Positions 16,548-26,942 of a stretch of 42,114 nt of DNA are shown in pieces. The notes beneath the pieces are model-generated. The model saw only the letters and a list, made by a program, of their open reading frames with translations, searched no databases and was not told where the DNA came from. Made by a program: the position numbers and the translations under genes. Each line of letters begins with the position of its first letter. The stretch's first letter is position 1. The DNA lies in contig JACQXX010000129.1 in NCBI GenBank assembly GCA_016208495.1, positions 1 through 42,114 of the forward strand, given 5' to 3'. The DNA comes from Acidobacteriota bacterium. Its GTDB lineage: Bacteria > Acidobacteriota > Blastocatellia > Chloracidobacteriales > Chloracidobacteriaceae.

Positions 16548-19500
16548 TTACAGTTCAGTCGGCAGCACTTTTTCCGTGGTGAATACTTCAAGGACATCGC
16601 CCGGTTTGATGTCATTAAAGCGTTCGACACCAATTCCGCATTCAAACCCGGTTTTGACTTCACTGGTATCATCCTTAAAGCGCCGCAACGAACTCAGATG
16701 ACCTTCAAAGATCACGGTATTGTCACGCAATACCCGCACCTGAGCCGTCCGCTTGATGATTCCATCCGTGACCATACATCCAGCCACGTTGCCAACCTTT
16801 GGAATTTTAATCACCTGGCGCACTTCAGCCCGGCCAAGTTGAACTTCCTTGAGCGTCGGATCCAGCATGCCGATCATGGCCTTGCGCATTTCTTCTTCAA
16901 CTTTATAGATAATGCTGTGCATGCGGATATCAACTTTTTCCTGTTTGGCCAGTTCCGAGACGCGAGGTGCCGGGCGGACATTAAATCCAATGATGACACA
17001 GGTATGGGCCATATCATTGGATGCGGAAGCCAGCAGCACGTCTGATTCGGTAATGGCACCGACGTCGGCCCGAATGACTCGAACTTTCACCCGTTCGGAG
17101 GAAAGCTTTTCAAGTGTATCGCGCAGCACTTCAACCGATCCCTGAACGTCGGCTTTGAGGATGACCAGCAGTTCTTTCAGTTTTCCGGCTTTCATCTGTT
17201 CAAACACATCTTCCAATCCACGAGCCGCGCTACTGGAAAGCTGTGCAATCCGGTGTTTTGACTGCCGCCAGGTCGCGATTTCCTGGGCTTTGGCCGCATC
17301 GGTCACCACCTGAAACAGATCACCGGCTTTCGGAACACCTTGCAAACCAAGGATTTCCACTGGGATTGCCGGTCCAGCGCTCTGGACGTTTCGGCCACGA
17401 TCATCAAAGAGCGCCCGCACCCGGCCAAAATTCAGACCGGCGATGATTGGATCCCCAATGTTGAGCGTGCCTTGCTGAACCAGGACGCTCGCCACTGGAC
17501 CCCGGCCTCGGTCAAGACGGGCTTCGAGAACAACTCCGGAGGCAAGCCGTTTGGAATTGGCTTTCAGTTCAAGGATATCCGTGGTGAGAATGATCATTTC
17601 CAGCAGCGATTCGAGGTTGATCCGCTGCTTGGCCGAGATTTCGACCATGACGGTGTCGCCGCCCCAGCCGTCCCACAACAAGCCGTGGTCGGCCAGTTCT
17701 TTTTTCACCCGGTCAATGTTGATTTCAGGTTTATCAATTTTATTAATCGCCACCACCATTGGAACACCGGCTGCCCGGGCATGGTCAATGGCTTCAACTG
17801 TTTGTGGCATCACCCCGTCGTCGGCAGCCACCACGATGACCGCCACGTCCGCCCCCTTGGCGCCACGAGCACGCATCAGGGTAAAGGCTTCGTGGCCTGG
17901 GGTATCCAGGAACACGATCCGGCGCATTCTTTCACGGTTGTCTGGATCGGGAACCTCCACGGAATAGGCACCGATATGCTGGGTGATTCCACCCGCTTCA
18001 CCAGCCGCCACACGAGTGTTGCGGATGGCGTCCAGGAGGCTGGTTTTGCCGTGGTCAACGTGACCCATCACGGCGACCACGGGTGCGCGGTTTTCATCGG
18101 AATCTCCAGTTGATGGCTCTTCAGTGATTTCCTGTTCGGCCACCATTTCCTCAAAGCCGCCGATTGAAACTTCAAAGCCGAATTCACGGCCAACTTCACG
18201 CATCATTTCTTCGGTCATGGCCTGGTTGATTGTCACCATGAGTCCTTTGGTCAGGATCAGCGCCACCACATCCTTCGGCTTGACTTCAAGTTTTTCAGCC
18301 AGCTCTTTGACCGTGGTGCCTTCTGGAACCCGGATTGGCTTCAGTTCGGTGAAGGTTGGTCGCGGTGCCGGAGTGATGAGTTTGGTTGGGTTGGGACGCA
18401 GGCGGATATCACGTTCGTGCTGTTCGCGCTTCCCGGTGCTATCCGTTCTGGGATCTTTGCCTCCGCCAGGTCGGCGGGCACCAGGTTTATCATTCCGGCC
18501 CTTTTGGTCTTTCGGTGGAATGTAGGTCGTCCGGGTTGGAGCTGGAGCAGCGGCGGCTTCGGCGGAAGCTTCACGGGCTGGACCAGGTCGGGGCGTTTCA
18601 CCACCTCGACGGGAATCATCCTCACCTTGTGGGCGTCGGGCTGGTGCTTGACCACGGGGCGGAAATCGCCGGTCATCGGTATGGGTACCGCCCTCGGCTG
18701 AGCGCGGTGACGGTGGGCCCGACCTGGGGCCATGGCCCACGGACGGTGGTGCCGGTTTGGCCATTGGTGGGACGACTGGCGGAGTAATTGGACGAATTTG
18801 AAACACCGACGGAGTTGATTGCGGCGGCGTGGCCACTTTCGGCTCGACCGGAGGTGGTGTTGGTTTTGGAACTGAGATCTCGCGAACGGTTGGTGCAGGG
18901 ACGGATTTTGAAACAGGAGCTGGTTGAGGGGTCATTTCTTGTGATGGAACTGATGGTGTTACTGGTGGCGTCACCGGCGGCGCGGTAGGTGGTTCAATCC
19001 GAATGACCCGCGTGGTCGTGACTTCGGGCTCAGGTGCTTTGGCTGGTGCCTCAACCTGAACTGGACTGGCACTGGTGATGGTTGCCGGTGGAACCGCGGG
19101 TGGTTCAGGTTGAGCGGTCACCGGGGGGGGAGGTTGAATTGAGTGAACTGTCGGCAGCACTCGCGGAGCTGGAATTGGGGTAATCACTTGTGATGGCGGG
19201 GCGAGTGGCACCACTCTGAGCGGTTGGGTCTCAGGCGCTGTACTCTCTGATTCGTGGCTCGGTGTTGATATGGTGGGTGATTCAACCCGCCTCACCCCCT
19301 TGATTAACTTGGGCATATTAGTGGTTGGCCGGGGAGGGGGAGTGGCGCTTGGCGGCGGTTGAACTGCCTCACTGACAACATGCCCACCCTTCATCAATTT
19401 AACCGGAGCCGCCGGAGTCGCCCGTTTGGGAAAGTAGAGATTGCGTACTTTCTCGGCAATATCGTCTGGGACGGAGTTTGACGCTACGCGAACGTCATAT

Positions 19501-19583
19501 CCGAGGCGACGCACCTCATCCATGATCTTTTTGTTGTCCAGCTTCAACTCTTTGGCCAGATCGTAAATTCTGATCTTCGACAT
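16548..19583 (-). CDS. infB: translation initiation factor IF-2
   Basis: The GTPase that brings initiator tRNA to the 30S subunit and drives subunit joining. Domains of the 1011-residue protein: an IF2-N domain at 1-50 ([21 protein letters not shown]), a very long Pro/Ala/Thr-rich linker (about 60-330) with a basic RGG/RRP-like part, a second IF2-N domain (about 390-450), the GTPase domain from about 505 ([22 protein letters not shown]), then domains II-IV with the C-terminal fMet-tRNA-binding region. The ATG at 19583 has GGAG six bases upstream; the GTG two codons earlier is less likely. The Pro-rich linker is long but similar linkers occur in other bacteria. Several long antisense frames over the linker are composition artefacts. 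Confidence 0.97.
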   Translation of the reverse strand: MSKIRIYDLAKELKLDNKKIMDEVRRLGYDVRVASNSVPDDIAEKVRNLYFPKRATPAAPVKLMKGGHVVSEAVQPPPSATPPPRPTTNMPKLIKGVRRVESPTISTPSHESESTAPETQPLRVVPLAPPSQVITPIPAPRVLPTVHSIQPPPPVTAQPEPPAVPPATITSASPVQVEAPAKAPEPEVTTTRVIRIEPPTAPPVTPPVTPSVPSQEMTPQPAPVSKSVPAPTVREISVPKPTPPPVEPKVATPPQSTPSVFQIRPITPPVVPPMAKPAPPSVGHGPRSGPPSPRSAEGGTHTDDRRFPPRGQAPARRPQGEDDSRRGGETPRPGPAREASAEAAAAPAPTRTTYIPPKDQKGRNDKPGARRPGGGKDPRTDSTGKREQHERDIRLRPNPTKLITPAPRPTFTELKPIRVPEGTTVKELAEKLEVKPKDVVALILTKGLMVTINQAMTEEMMREVGREFGFEVSIGGFEEMVAEQEITEEPSTGDSDENRAPVVAVMGHVDHGKTSLLDAIRNTRVAAGEAGGITQHIGAYSVEVPDPDNRERMRRIVFLDTPGHEAFTLMRARGAKGADVAVIVVAADDGVMPQTVEAIDHARAAGVPMVVAINKIDKPEINIDRVKKELADHGLLWDGWGGDTVMVEISAKQRINLESLLEMIILTTDILELKANSKRLASGVVLEARLDRGRGPVASVLVQQGTLNIGDPIIAGLNFGRVRALFDDRGRNVQSAGPAIPVEILGLQGVPKAGDLFQVVTDAAKAQEIATWRQSKHRIAQLSSSAARGLEDVFEQMKAGKLKELLVILKADVQGSVEVLRDTLEKLSSERVKVRVIRADVGAITESDVLLASASNDMAHTCVIIGFNVRPAPRVSELAKQEKVDIRMHSIIYKVEEEMRKAMIGMLDPTLKEVQLGRAEVRQVIKIPKVGNVAGCMVTDGIIKRTAQVRVLRDNTVIFEGHLSSLRRFKDDTSEVKTGFECGIGVERFNDIKPGDVLEVFTTEKVLPTEL

Positions 19584-19669
19584 GCACACTCCGTTTTGAT
19601 TGCAGTAATTGCGATAGCGCCAGGCTGGTCAGTGGCCGACTGGGCAGCCTTTGGCCAATGTCTGGTTGA

Positions 19670-21079
19670 TTAGTCCTGGGTGGCCGATTCAGCTCCCTCC
19701 TCTGGTTCAGAAGTCGAATCGGCGGCGGCAGATGGTTCCCCTTCAGGGTCGGAGAACGTTTCGAGGTGAGCCGCGGCAGCTTCGCGTTCACTCATCCGTT
19801 CTGATTTAATCTGCATAATTTGATAGGCTTGTTCGGCCAGCGTCTGGGCTTCATCCAAACTGACGTCCAGGATATGAGCCACGTCATCAACGCTACACTC
19901 GGCCAACTGTTCAACCGTTTCAATTCCAGCTTCGGCCAGTTTTTTGAGGTAGGAGGAATTCATTTCTCCGACGGCGGCGAGCGGTACGGTTGGTGCTGAC
20001 AACAATGCCTCCATTTGGCTGGCGACCTGACGTTTCATTTCGCCTTCACTGCGGATGTCAATGTGCCAGTCAACCAGTTTGGCGGCGAGGCGCACATTTT
20101 GTCCTTTTTTGCCGATGGCCAGACTCAGTTGGGAATCCTCGACCACCACTTCCAGGTGCTGACGTTGAAAATCAACGATCTGGACTTTGCTGACCTTGGC
20201 GGGTGACAGCGCATTGGCGGCAAAGACCACCGGGTCTTCCGACCAGGGGATAATGTCAATCTTTTCACCCCGCAGTTCACGAATCACGGCCTGGACACGT
20301 GAACCCTTCATTCCCACACAGGCGCCAACTGGATCCACATCCGGGTCGTTTGAGTACACTGCAACTTTGGCCCGATCACCTGGTTCGCGGACGGCGGCTT
20401 TGATAACCACTGTCCCATCATAAATTTCCGGGACTTCGGTTTCGAACAAGCGCTTGATAAGTTCGGGGCTGGTGCGTGAAACTTCGACCTGTGGACCTTT
20501 GGCTTCTTTGCTGACATTGTTGATGACGACGCGGATGCGGTCCCCCTGGTTGAAGGGTTCAACCGGAGACTGCTGAGAGCGGGGGAGAATGGATTCGATT
20601 TTTCCCAAATCAACAATCATGTTACCGCGTTCAAAGCGTTTGACAAAGCCATTGACCATCTCGCCGATGCGGCTGACATATTCATTGTAGATGTTATTGC
20701 GTTCAGCTTCGCGGACTTTTTGGAAAATAATCTGTTTGGCCGTCTGTGCGGCAATGCGTCCCATTTCTTCCATCGGGCGCGGAAATTGCAGCATGTCGCC
20801 AACTTCGACCTCGACATCTTCGCCAAAAATTGCCCGTGCTTCATCGAGTGAGATTTCAGTTTCAGGCGAATCAACTTCGTCCGTCACTTGCTTGAGTGCA
20901 TAGAGTTCAAGCTGTTGCGTCTCTTCGTTATAGATCACGTGCAGATCTTCTTTGGTTTTGAAATGTTTACGCGCGGCGGTTGCCACGGCGTCTTCGACGG
21001 CGCTGATGACGATTGAATGGTCAATATTTTTTTCGCGGCACAATTGTTCAATTGTTTCCGCTAAGGGACTGCTGCTCAT
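19670..21079 (-). CDS. nusA: transcription termination/antitermination factor NusA
   Basis: NusA binds RNA polymerase and modulates pausing, termination and antitermination. The 469-residue protein has the N-terminal domain, an S1 domain (about 135-200, with [20 protein letters not shown]), two KH domains (including [25 protein letters not shown] and [16 protein letters not shown]) and a C-terminal helix-hairpin-helix-like segment ([20 protein letters not shown]). An acidic tail rich in Glu, Ser and Ala ends it. The ATG at 21079 has GGAGAG upstream. The gap to infB is 86 bases; ylxR and an L7Ae-like gene, often between nusA and infB, are absent. Confidence 0.96.
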   Translation of the reverse strand: MSSSPLAETIEQLCREKNIDHSIVISAVEDAVATAARKHFKTKEDLHVIYNEETQQLELYALKQVTDEVDSPETEISLDEARAIFGEDVEVEVGDMLQFPRPMEEMGRIAAQTAKQIIFQKVREAERNNIYNEYVSRIGEMVNGFVKRFERGNMIVDLGKIESILPRSQQSPVEPFNQGDRIRVVINNVSKEAKGPQVEVSRTSPELIKRLFETEVPEIYDGTVVIKAAVREPGDRAKVAVYSNDPDVDPVGACVGMKGSRVQAVIRELRGEKIDIIPWSEDPVVFAANALSPAKVSKVQIVDFQRQHLEVVVEDSQLSLAIGKKGQNVRLAAKLVDWHIDIRSEGEMKRQVASQMEALLSAPTVPLAAVGEMNSSYLKKLAEAGIETVEQLAECSVDDVAHILDVSLDEAQTLAEQAYQIMQIKSERMSEREAAAAHLETFSDPEGEPSAAADSTSEPEEGAESATQD

Positions 21080-21165
21080 AGACTCTCCGTGTATTCGAAG
21101 GAATATGCGGTATGTATCGGCGGAAGAGGCGTGGGGGATATGTCGTGAGTGACAGTTTCCACGGC

Positions 21166-21720
21166 CTACGACGGCTTACGCTGCTGAGATTTTTCTTTAG
21201 CGACCCGGAAGAGGTCTGGTAAATTGACTTCCAGATGCGCTTTTTCAATCCAGGAAAACGGAATTTCCAGGTCCTTACGGTCGATTTTGCGGTTCCCTTT
21301 GATGGAGATCATCACAACCGGCTCGGCGGGACCGGATGAGGCTTCCAGGGAAGCCTCCGGTTCACGCACACCAAGGAGTATGCACCGGAAGTTGCGGCTT
21401 CCATCAATTGGTTGAGATGTGCGGAGTTTGATCTGGTGGCCGGCAAAACGCTGATAATCCTTGAGGCGATACAGGCCGCGTTCCACGCCTGGTGAGGAGA
21501 CCTCCAACAAATAAGTCTGAGGGATGAGATCAGCTTGATCCAGTTGAAGTCCAATTTGGTGGCTCAGATACGAGCAGTGGTTGAGTGTAATCCCCTCTGG
21601 ATGGTCAACCAATACCCGTAGCACGCGTTGCTTTGATTCATCCGTCACTTCACAGTGAACAAACTCAAAGCCCGCTGAAGTTATAACCTGCTCGATCAAT
21701 TCTTTTACTTGCTCGTCCAC
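21166..21720 (-). CDS. rimP: ribosome maturation factor RimP
   Basis: RimP aids 30S assembly and is the usual first gene of the nusA-infB operon. Family features in the 184 residues: VITSAGFEFVHCEVTDESKQRVLRVLVDHPEGITLNHC in the N-terminal alpha/beta domain, LEVSSPGVERGLYRLKDYQRF with the conserved SSPGxxR motif, and a C-terminal Sm-like domain. A GTG at 21720 is the start; it has no clear Shine-Dalgarno sequence. The region between rimP and the divergent phosphoesterase (21721-22010) must hold the promoters of both operons, but no consensus pair stands out. Confidence 0.93.
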   Translation of the reverse strand: MDEQVKELIEQVITSAGFEFVHCEVTDESKQRVLRVLVDHPEGITLNHCSYLSHQIGLQLDQADLIPQTYLLEVSSPGVERGLYRLKDYQRFAGHQIKLRTSQPIDGSRNFRCILLGVREPEASLEASSGPAEPVVMISIKGNRKIDRKDLEIPFSWIEKAHLEVNLPDLFRVAKEKSQQRKPS

Positions 21721-22010
21721 GCGTGATGAAGGGAGTTGGGGTCACAGTCGTGATTTTCTGAAGCTGAAGGTCACGGCTGTGAGCGCAAACTTGAGATCTG
21801 CTGTATGTAAATCAAGGTGGGCGTTGCTGCCCACCTTTGCGTAAGCCTTTAAGTATATATGCGGTGTGTGAAGAGGGCAAGTAGATTGTGCACAACCTCG
21901 AATGATGTCACACCTGGCCAGTCAGGTATGGTACTATCCGACTGGCTTCCATGGTTTTTTCTGCTGGCTCAGTTGAGTTTCACTCTGGCTTCATACAAGG
22001 GATACCTCTT

Positions 22011-22886
22011 ATGCGCAAACGCCGACCCCGTGCTGTTTCTCAACACAAATTGGCGCGCCGAGACGAATTGCTGGTGCTGACCGCCGGCTTTCTGAAGCGT
22101 GTACAGGTTGATTTTAAAGAAACCTATGCTTTCGAAGTTACACATCAGCCGATTTACCTGCCGAATCTGCCTTCTGAGTTTGAAGGATTTCGCATCGTTC
22201 AGCTTTCAGATATTCATCATAGTCCATATCTGACGCTTGAGCACCTGTCTGAAGCCGTGGCGATTGCCAACAGTCTGGAGCCGGATCTGATTGTATTGAC
22301 TGGAGATTACATTACCCATACGGCTGTGTATATTGAGCCCTGTGCCGAACGATTAGGGGATTTAAAAGCGGTGCATGGCGTGTATGCCGTGTTGGGGAAT
22401 CACGATGTCTGGGTCAATGCCCGTGCCGTGACCAAAGCCTTTGAACGCCATCACATCCATGTGCTGACCAATATCAACACCGAAATTTCGATTCGGGGGT
22501 CATCCATTTGGTTAAGTGGTATTGGTGATTTGATGATGCACTTTCACGATTTGCCAGCGGCACTCAAAGGAACCACGTCGAAGTTCCCTCGCATTTTGCT
22601 TTCGCATAACCCGGAAATTATTGAAGAAGCAGCCTCTTCAAAGGTTGATCTGGTGCTGGCCGGCCATACCCATGGCGGGCAATTCCAGCTTCCGCTCATT
22701 GGATCACCCATGGCCCTCAACCGATATGGGCGACGGTATGCCCGTGGGTTAGCGGCGATGGAGGATACCCAGATTTACGTCAATCGTGGACTTGGCACTG
22801 TTTTTGTCCCCGTGCGCTATCAATGCCCGCCGGAGATTTCGTTGCTACAACTTACGGCTGATCCACTCAAGCCATTGATGCTCTGA
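22011..22886 (+). CDS. metallophosphoesterase (YkuE/YaeI-like)
   Basis: A calcineurin-like phosphoesterase with all metal motifs: QLSDIHHS (D-x-H), GDYITH (GD), GNHDVW (GNHD), LLSHNPEI and AGHTHGGQ (GHxH). The arrangement matches YkuE/YaeI-type enzymes, which in some bacteria act on UDP-activated sugars or phospholipid head groups (family knowledge; substrate here unknown). The ATG at 22011 has AAGGGAT upstream and gives 291 residues; the longer frame from 21951 has no support. The basic N-terminal segment MRKRRPR could associate with the membrane. It is followed on the same strand by a phosphatidyltransferase gene 42 bases away, which fits a role near the membrane. Confidence 0.88.
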   Translation: MRKRRPRAVSQHKLARRDELLVLTAGFLKRVQVDFKETYAFEVTHQPIYLPNLPSEFEGFRIVQLSDIHHSPYLTLEHLSEAVAIANSLEPDLIVLTGDYITHTAVYIEPCAERLGDLKAVHGVYAVLGNHDVWVNARAVTKAFERHHIHVLTNINTEISIRGSSIWLSGIGDLMMHFHDLPAALKGTTSKFPRILLSHNPEIIEEAASSKVDLVLAGHTHGGQFQLPLIGSPMALNRYGRRYARGLAAMEDTQIYVNRGLGTVFVPVRYQCPPEISLLQLTADPLKPLML

Positions 22887-22928
22887 GCAATGAGTCCTCT
22901 CCATTGCTGTCTGTTGGGATGAAGCCAT

Positions 22929-23630
22929 ATGCCTGACACCTCCCCCCAGCCATCATCATTTGAAGTTTCGCGCCAGGTAATGACCTGGCCCAATCTGATT
23001 ACCACGTTCCGGATTATGCTTATTCCGGTTTTTCTACGCTGTATTTTGATTGGGCGGTATGACTGGGCGCTGACTATTTTTGCCATTGCGGGTATTTCCG
23101 ATGGGCTGGATGGATATCTGGCCCGGCGTCTGAATCAACGGACAATATTAGGCCAGATGCTTGATCCAATTGGGGATAAGCTTTTGATGGTCACCAGTTT
23201 CCTCGTTCTTGCCCTTCCCGGCAGTTATCATATACCGATTCCGTGGTGGTTGACGTTTTGTGTCATCGGACGTGATATTGCCATTGTTTGTGCGGCGGCG
23301 GTGATTTATTGGCGGACGGGATTTCGTGATTTCAAACCATCGTTGCCTGGGAAAATCAGCACGGTCATTCAGGTTTGCTTTATTGTTTTCTTCCTGATTG
23401 CCCAGTTATGGGGGCCTGCTCGGAACTGGATTGTGGCTGCCAGTCTTTTTACGGCTGGAATGACCTTGTTTTCCGGGTTTCATTATGGCTATCGTGTCAA
23501 TCGCCAACTGAATGCCTTTGCCCAGCGAAAACCACTCCGGTCACAAATGGGTGCCCAATCTGGGGCAACAATCAAGTCAGACTCAGATGAGAATAATTCT
23601 TCACCTCAACCTCCAGTGATTGTCCGATGA
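22929..23630 (+). CDS. CDP-alcohol phosphatidyltransferase
   Basis: An integral membrane enzyme that transfers a phosphatidyl group from CDP-diacylglycerol to an alcohol. The signature DGxxAR-x8-GxxxDxxxD is intact as DGLDGYLARR ... GQMLDPIGDK (residues about 58-83). About five or six transmembrane helices surround it, and the N-terminal NLITTFRIMLIPVFL is typical of PgsA-like members. It is likely a phosphatidylglycerophosphate synthase, but cardiolipin- or other head-group activity is possible, so no symbol is given. The ending ATGA overlaps the start of the next gene, indicating translational coupling with the AI-2E-family permease. Confidence 0.85.
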   Translation: MPDTSPQPSSFEVSRQVMTWPNLITTFRIMLIPVFLRCILIGRYDWALTIFAIAGISDGLDGYLARRLNQRTILGQMLDPIGDKLLMVTSFLVLALPGSYHIPIPWWLTFCVIGRDIAIVCAAAVIYWRTGFRDFKPSLPGKISTVIQVCFIVFFLIAQLWGPARNWIVAASLFTAGMTLFSGFHYGYRVNRQLNAFAQRKPLRSQMGAQSGATIKSDSDENNSSPQPPVIVR

Positions 23631-24907
23631 ACCAGCCATCTTCCTCTTCCGTGCCGCCAACTCCAGCTCAATCATTACCTATTGCCCATGAACCTTCTGC
23701 CTGGTGGAACCGCCTGCGCTGGCCGCGCTCGTTGCCGCTCCTGGTTGGCATTATTTTACTGCTGGTTGGGATCAAGGTTGTGGTGACCGCAATGGCTGCG
23801 GTTTCTGATGTCTTGAAACCAGTTTTTGTCCCGTTGTTAATTTCAGTTGCGGTGGCGTATTTGCTCAGTCCACTGGTGAACTGGTTGCAAAGTCTTCGAC
23901 TCAAGCGTCACCTGGCGGTGCTGGTTGCCATGATTATTGGGAGCGGGGTTCTGGTTCTCTTGTTAACCCTGCTCATTCCCATCGGCGTTGAGCTTTCTGA
24001 TGCCACCACCAAAATTCCCAAAGTGGCTGAAAGCCTGAAAACCTGGGTTCAACCTCGTCTGGATACACTCCATAACCGGTATCCCGCCACCTATGATCAT
24101 GTGGTTGAAAAGGTTCGATCCCATCTCCAAAATCCATCGGAACTCCTCGAACCCATTATTCAAGGGTTTGGGTCGGTGTTTTCCAATCTGGTCAAGCTAC
24201 TGGGAACTATCCTCAATCTGATTCTGATTCCGTTTTTCGTCTATTACATCCTCACTGATACCCATCTTTTACGCGACCATGTGCTGGATCTCATCCCGCT
24301 TCGTAACCAGCCAATGGCTCGCCGGTTAATCCGTCAGATGGATGGCATGTTGAGCAACTATGTGCGCGGCCAGTTACTTGTTTGTTCGGCCATGTCTGCC
24401 TTATATGTGATTGGGTTCTGGTTGTGGGGAGTCCCGCATCCGTTAACGATGGGAGTCCTTTCCGGATTTGGTCACCTGATTCCGTACATCGGGACGTTTA
24501 CCGCCGCCGTTCTGACGCTGTTACTCACTATTTTGAATGAGCCAACGGCCATGCAGATTGTTTTGGTGATTGCCACGTATCCGGTTGTACAGTCAACCGA
24601 AGGGTTTGTCCTGACTCCGATGATTTTAGGCGAAAGCCTTGAATTGCATCCATTTATCGTGATTGTGGGATTGATTCTGGCGCATCACTTATTTGGGATT
24701 CTAGGAATTATCGTGGCGATTCCAGTGCTGGCCATCAGTCGGGTTTTGCTGGATCTGATGACCGAACTCTATCGAGAATCAGATTTTTACCGATATTGCC
24801 CGGAGGGGCTCCCAGATCCGACCGGAGCCGATGACTCTGATGAACTCCTTCCGCCTGAACCTCCTCTTTCAACCGAATCAAATGCCTCATCACCAGAACA
24901 GACATGA
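23627..24907 (+). CDS. AI-2E family transporter (PerM-like)
   Basis: A 426-residue polytopic membrane protein of the AI-2E family (PerM/YdiK/TqsA-like). It shows the typical order: N-terminal helices (SLPLLVGIILLLVGIKVVV and VFVPLLISVAVAYLLSPLV), a soluble loop with VAESLKTWVQPRLDTL, a pair of helices around ILNLILIPFFVYYIL, then GHLIPYIGTFTAAVLTLLL and the conserved VQSTEGFVLTPMILGESLELHPFIVI. The C-terminal 45 residues are acidic and Ser/Pro-rich. Substrates in this family vary (autoinducer-2, Na+/Li+, others), so none is assigned. The start overlaps the stop of the previous gene by four bases. Confidence 0.88.
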   Translation: MNQPSSSSVPPTPAQSLPIAHEPSAWWNRLRWPRSLPLLVGIILLLVGIKVVVTAMAAVSDVLKPVFVPLLISVAVAYLLSPLVNWLQSLRLKRHLAVLVAMIIGSGVLVLLLTLLIPIGVELSDATTKIPKVAESLKTWVQPRLDTLHNRYPATYDHVVEKVRSHLQNPSELLEPIIQGFGSVFSNLVKLLGTILNLILIPFFVYYILTDTHLLRDHVLDLIPLRNQPMARRLIRQMDGMLSNYVRGQLLVCSAMSALYVIGFWLWGVPHPLTMGVLSGFGHLIPYIGTFTAAVLTLLLTILNEPTAMQIVLVIATYPVVQSTEGFVLTPMILGESLELHPFIVIVGLILAHHLFGILGIIVAIPVLAISRVLLDLMTELYRESDFYRYCPEGLPDPTGADDSDELLPPEPPLSTESNASSPEQT

Positions 24908-24952
24908 TTTCTCGTAGCTCTGGTTAGGCTTCACACATAATTTCTTTTCAAT

Positions 24953-25528
24953 ATGATCCAAACCGTAGATTCCTCATCTTCGACATTCAATTCACACACT
25001 TCACCCATAACGGCAGAGAAAAAACTTCCCATGGACCTGACGTTAATTGATGGCATAACCCGTTTGTTATTAGCAGTTTGGCTTGGGTCAATGATTTGTT
25101 TTAGTTTCCTGATGGCACCCAGTGCATTTAAAGTCTTACCGACCCGCCATATGGCTGGTTCGATTGTGAATGCAGTGCTTGGAAAAGTGGAATGGCTGGG
25201 AGTTGGGACAGGTCTGATCCTGACTGTTTTGCTGGCAACAACCGTTGTTCTGACTCAAAACCACCAGAAAATGCTCGGGTGGATAGTCATTGCCTTGCCA
25301 GCCGTCATGGCGATCAATTGTGCGATTTCAAAGTGGGTGGTGTCGGCCAAAATGGCGTCGCTCCGGCAGATGATGGGCGAAATTGACCGGATTGCGGTGA
25401 CTGATCCCCTCAAAATTATGTTTAACAACTATCACCAGTATTCAGTCTGGTTGATGGGGTTCAACCTGCTGGCCTGTATCGCCTTGATATTGTTACAGAT
25501 GTACCTGGTTTCGAAGAAAGCGGGCTGA
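24953..25528 (+). CDS. DUF4149-like membrane protein
   Basis: A four-helix membrane protein resembling the DUF4149/TMEM205 group: LLLAVWLGSMICFSFLMAPSAFKVL with the family-like Pro after FxxAP, EWLGVGTGLILTVLLATTVVL, MLGWIVIALPAVMAINCAI and WLMGFNLLACIALILLQMYL. The start is uncertain: ATG at 24953 or, more family-like, ATG at 25031; neither has a strong ribosome binding site. It probably belongs to the same transcript as the preceding three genes. The last codons AAG AAA GCG GGC TGA are part of an inverted repeat shared with the end of the convergent serA gene. Confidence 0.7.
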   Translation: MIQTVDSSSSTFNSHTSPITAEKKLPMDLTLIDGITRLLLAVWLGSMICFSFLMAPSAFKVLPTRHMAGSIVNAVLGKVEWLGVGTGLILTVLLATTVVLTQNHQKMLGWIVIALPAVMAINCAISKWVVSAKMASLRQMMGEIDRIAVTDPLKIMFNNYHQYSVWLMGFNLLACIALILLQMYLVSKKAG

Positions 25529-25628
25529 AAAAACCAGGGCTGAGGGCTTGGGGCTGAAGACTCGCAAGCTCGGGGCTGAAGAAGTTGGGTTCAAAGCAGA
25601 ATTCCCGATATCTTCAGCCCGCTTTCTT
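25514..25628. repeat. 16-bp perfect inverted repeat spanning two stop codons, with GGGCTGA array
   Basis: AAGAAAGCGGGCTGAA at 25514-25529 includes the TGA of the DUF4149-like gene. Its exact reverse complement at 25613-25628 reaches the TAA of the convergent serA gene. Between them lie GGGCTGAGGGCTTGG units and the 30-mer shared with 14113-14142. A near copy AAGAAAGCGGGATGAA occurs at 34996-35011 after the TPR gene. The structure may work as a bidirectional terminator. Confidence 0.9.
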
Positions 25629-26829
25629 ACAGTGCAAGCAAGGAAAGATCAATGATGTCAGCATTTCCGCTTCGGATTTCATCGAGGGTTGCCTGACTGG
25701 TTGCCTGATCAAGATGAATGCGGGCAATGGCGGCGCCAGCACCTTCAAACACAATATTTTCAGTTTCCTGAACATTGATTCCAGCCTGTTTTAAAGCATT
25801 GAAGACGTGTGCCAGCACGCCGACCCGGTCAAAGTGACGTACCACCAGCATATGGGTGGCAGGTGTCCGCTTGGCCAGATTGACCACATTTGGAACTTTC
25901 CCGGTGTTTTTAAAGGACAGAATAATCCGGACCGTCTCGGCGGATGTGGCATCCTGAGCCTGATCGGTTGAGGCGCCGACATGGTGAGTGACATACACTC
26001 CAGGCAATGATCGTAACTCGGATTCAACCGTTCCGGTCCCACCACCTGGCTCACCCGTAAAGACATCAACCCCAGCTCGCAACCCACGCTCGGTAATGGC
26101 CTTGACCAGTGCCGCTTCGTTGACAACTTCAGCACGTGCGGTATTGATAAACACACCGCCTTTGGGCAGTGCCGCCAGAACTTCTTCATTGATCAAGCCT
26201 CGGGTATCGGCATTGAGCGCGACGTGGACACTCAAAATGTCACAGGCGGCGGCGACTTCAGCCGGGCTGTTTTTGCGCTCGACTCCGAGTTCAGTCGCGG
26301 CTTCTTCGGTTAAGGAGCGCGACCAGGCCATCACGGGCATGCCAAATGCTTTCGCCCGAGCGATCATTTCTTTTCCAATTTGGCCGACACCGATCAACCC
26401 CAGCCGCTGGCCAAAAATCCCTTTTGCTTTGCTAAATTCTTTTTTGTTCCACTGACCATCACGGAATTGCTGGACATTATCAGGAATTCGCCGATCAAGT
26501 GCCAGGATCAACCCAAAGGCGAGTTCAGCCACGGCAATCGAGTTTTTTCCAGGGCAGTTTGAAACATAAATCCCTCGGGCTGAGGCGGTGGCCACATCAA
26601 TGGTGTTGTATCCGGCGCCAGACCGAACCACCAGACTCAGTGAACCTGCCGAAAGAGCCGCGGCGTTGACCTTGGTGGAACGCACGACCAGCACTTCCGC
26701 TCCGGTCTCCTTGACGGCTTCGGCCAGGGTATCTTCTTTCAAATCAGGGTAATAATGAACTTCACAGCCGGCTGTGCGCAGGGCTTCGATGGCTGCATTT
26801 GGAAATTTATCGGCAACAAGTACTTTCAT
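25627..26829 (-). CDS. serA: D-3-phosphoglycerate dehydrogenase-like protein with ACT domain
   Basis: A D-2-hydroxyacid dehydrogenase, most likely the first step of serine synthesis. The 400 residues show the substrate-binding lobe, a Rossmann loop GLIGVGQIGKEM, the catalytic Arg region VRSGAGYNTID, Glu in DVFTGEPGGG and His in VTHHVGAST. A C-terminal ACT domain (MLVVRHFDRVGVLAHVFNAL onwards) suggests feedback control by serine or another amino acid. The ATG at 26829 begins MKVLVADKFP, the family start; the longer frame to 27051 is not coding. It lies downstream of a phosphatase-superfamily gene and a DUF1015 gene on the same strand; DUF1015 genes also neighbour serA in Clostridia (established knowledge). 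Confidence 0.88.
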   Translation of the reverse strand: MKVLVADKFPNAAIEALRTAGCEVHYYPDLKEDTLAEAVKETGAEVLVVRSTKVNAAALSAGSLSLVVRSGAGYNTIDVATASARGIYVSNCPGKNSIAVAELAFGLILALDRRIPDNVQQFRDGQWNKKEFSKAKGIFGQRLGLIGVGQIGKEMIARAKAFGMPVMAWSRSLTEEAATELGVERKNSPAEVAAACDILSVHVALNADTRGLINEEVLAALPKGGVFINTARAEVVNEAALVKAITERGLRAGVDVFTGEPGGGTGTVESELRSLPGVYVTHHVGASTDQAQDATSAETVRIILSFKNTGKVPNVVNLAKRTPATHMLVVRHFDRVGVLAHVFNALKQAGINVQETENIVFEGAGAAIARIHLDQATSQATLDEIRSGNADIIDLSLLAL

Positions 26830-26942
26830 AAAAATTTTAGACACCACCACTGGTGATGACCTAACCTCCAGGAAGAAAAATGAAGTCAGTGATGAATGCG
26901 TGCGGAATGATTCCGCCGTTGATGCGAACCTACTCGATTTGG

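Noticed and set aside
17340-18787. Several long plus-strand frames opposite infB
   Set aside because: They are antisense shadows of the infB coding sequence; infB itself has full family motifs.
3981-21935. GGTACTATCCG shared before the helicase fragment and the phosphoesterase
   Set aside because: An 11-base match with a -10-like TACTAT, but no -35 at proper spacing in either place; could be chance.
24953-25030. N-terminal 26 residues of the DUF4149-like frame as a signal peptide
   Set aside because: The segment is polar (Ser/Thr-rich) and not hydrophobic; it may not be translated at all.
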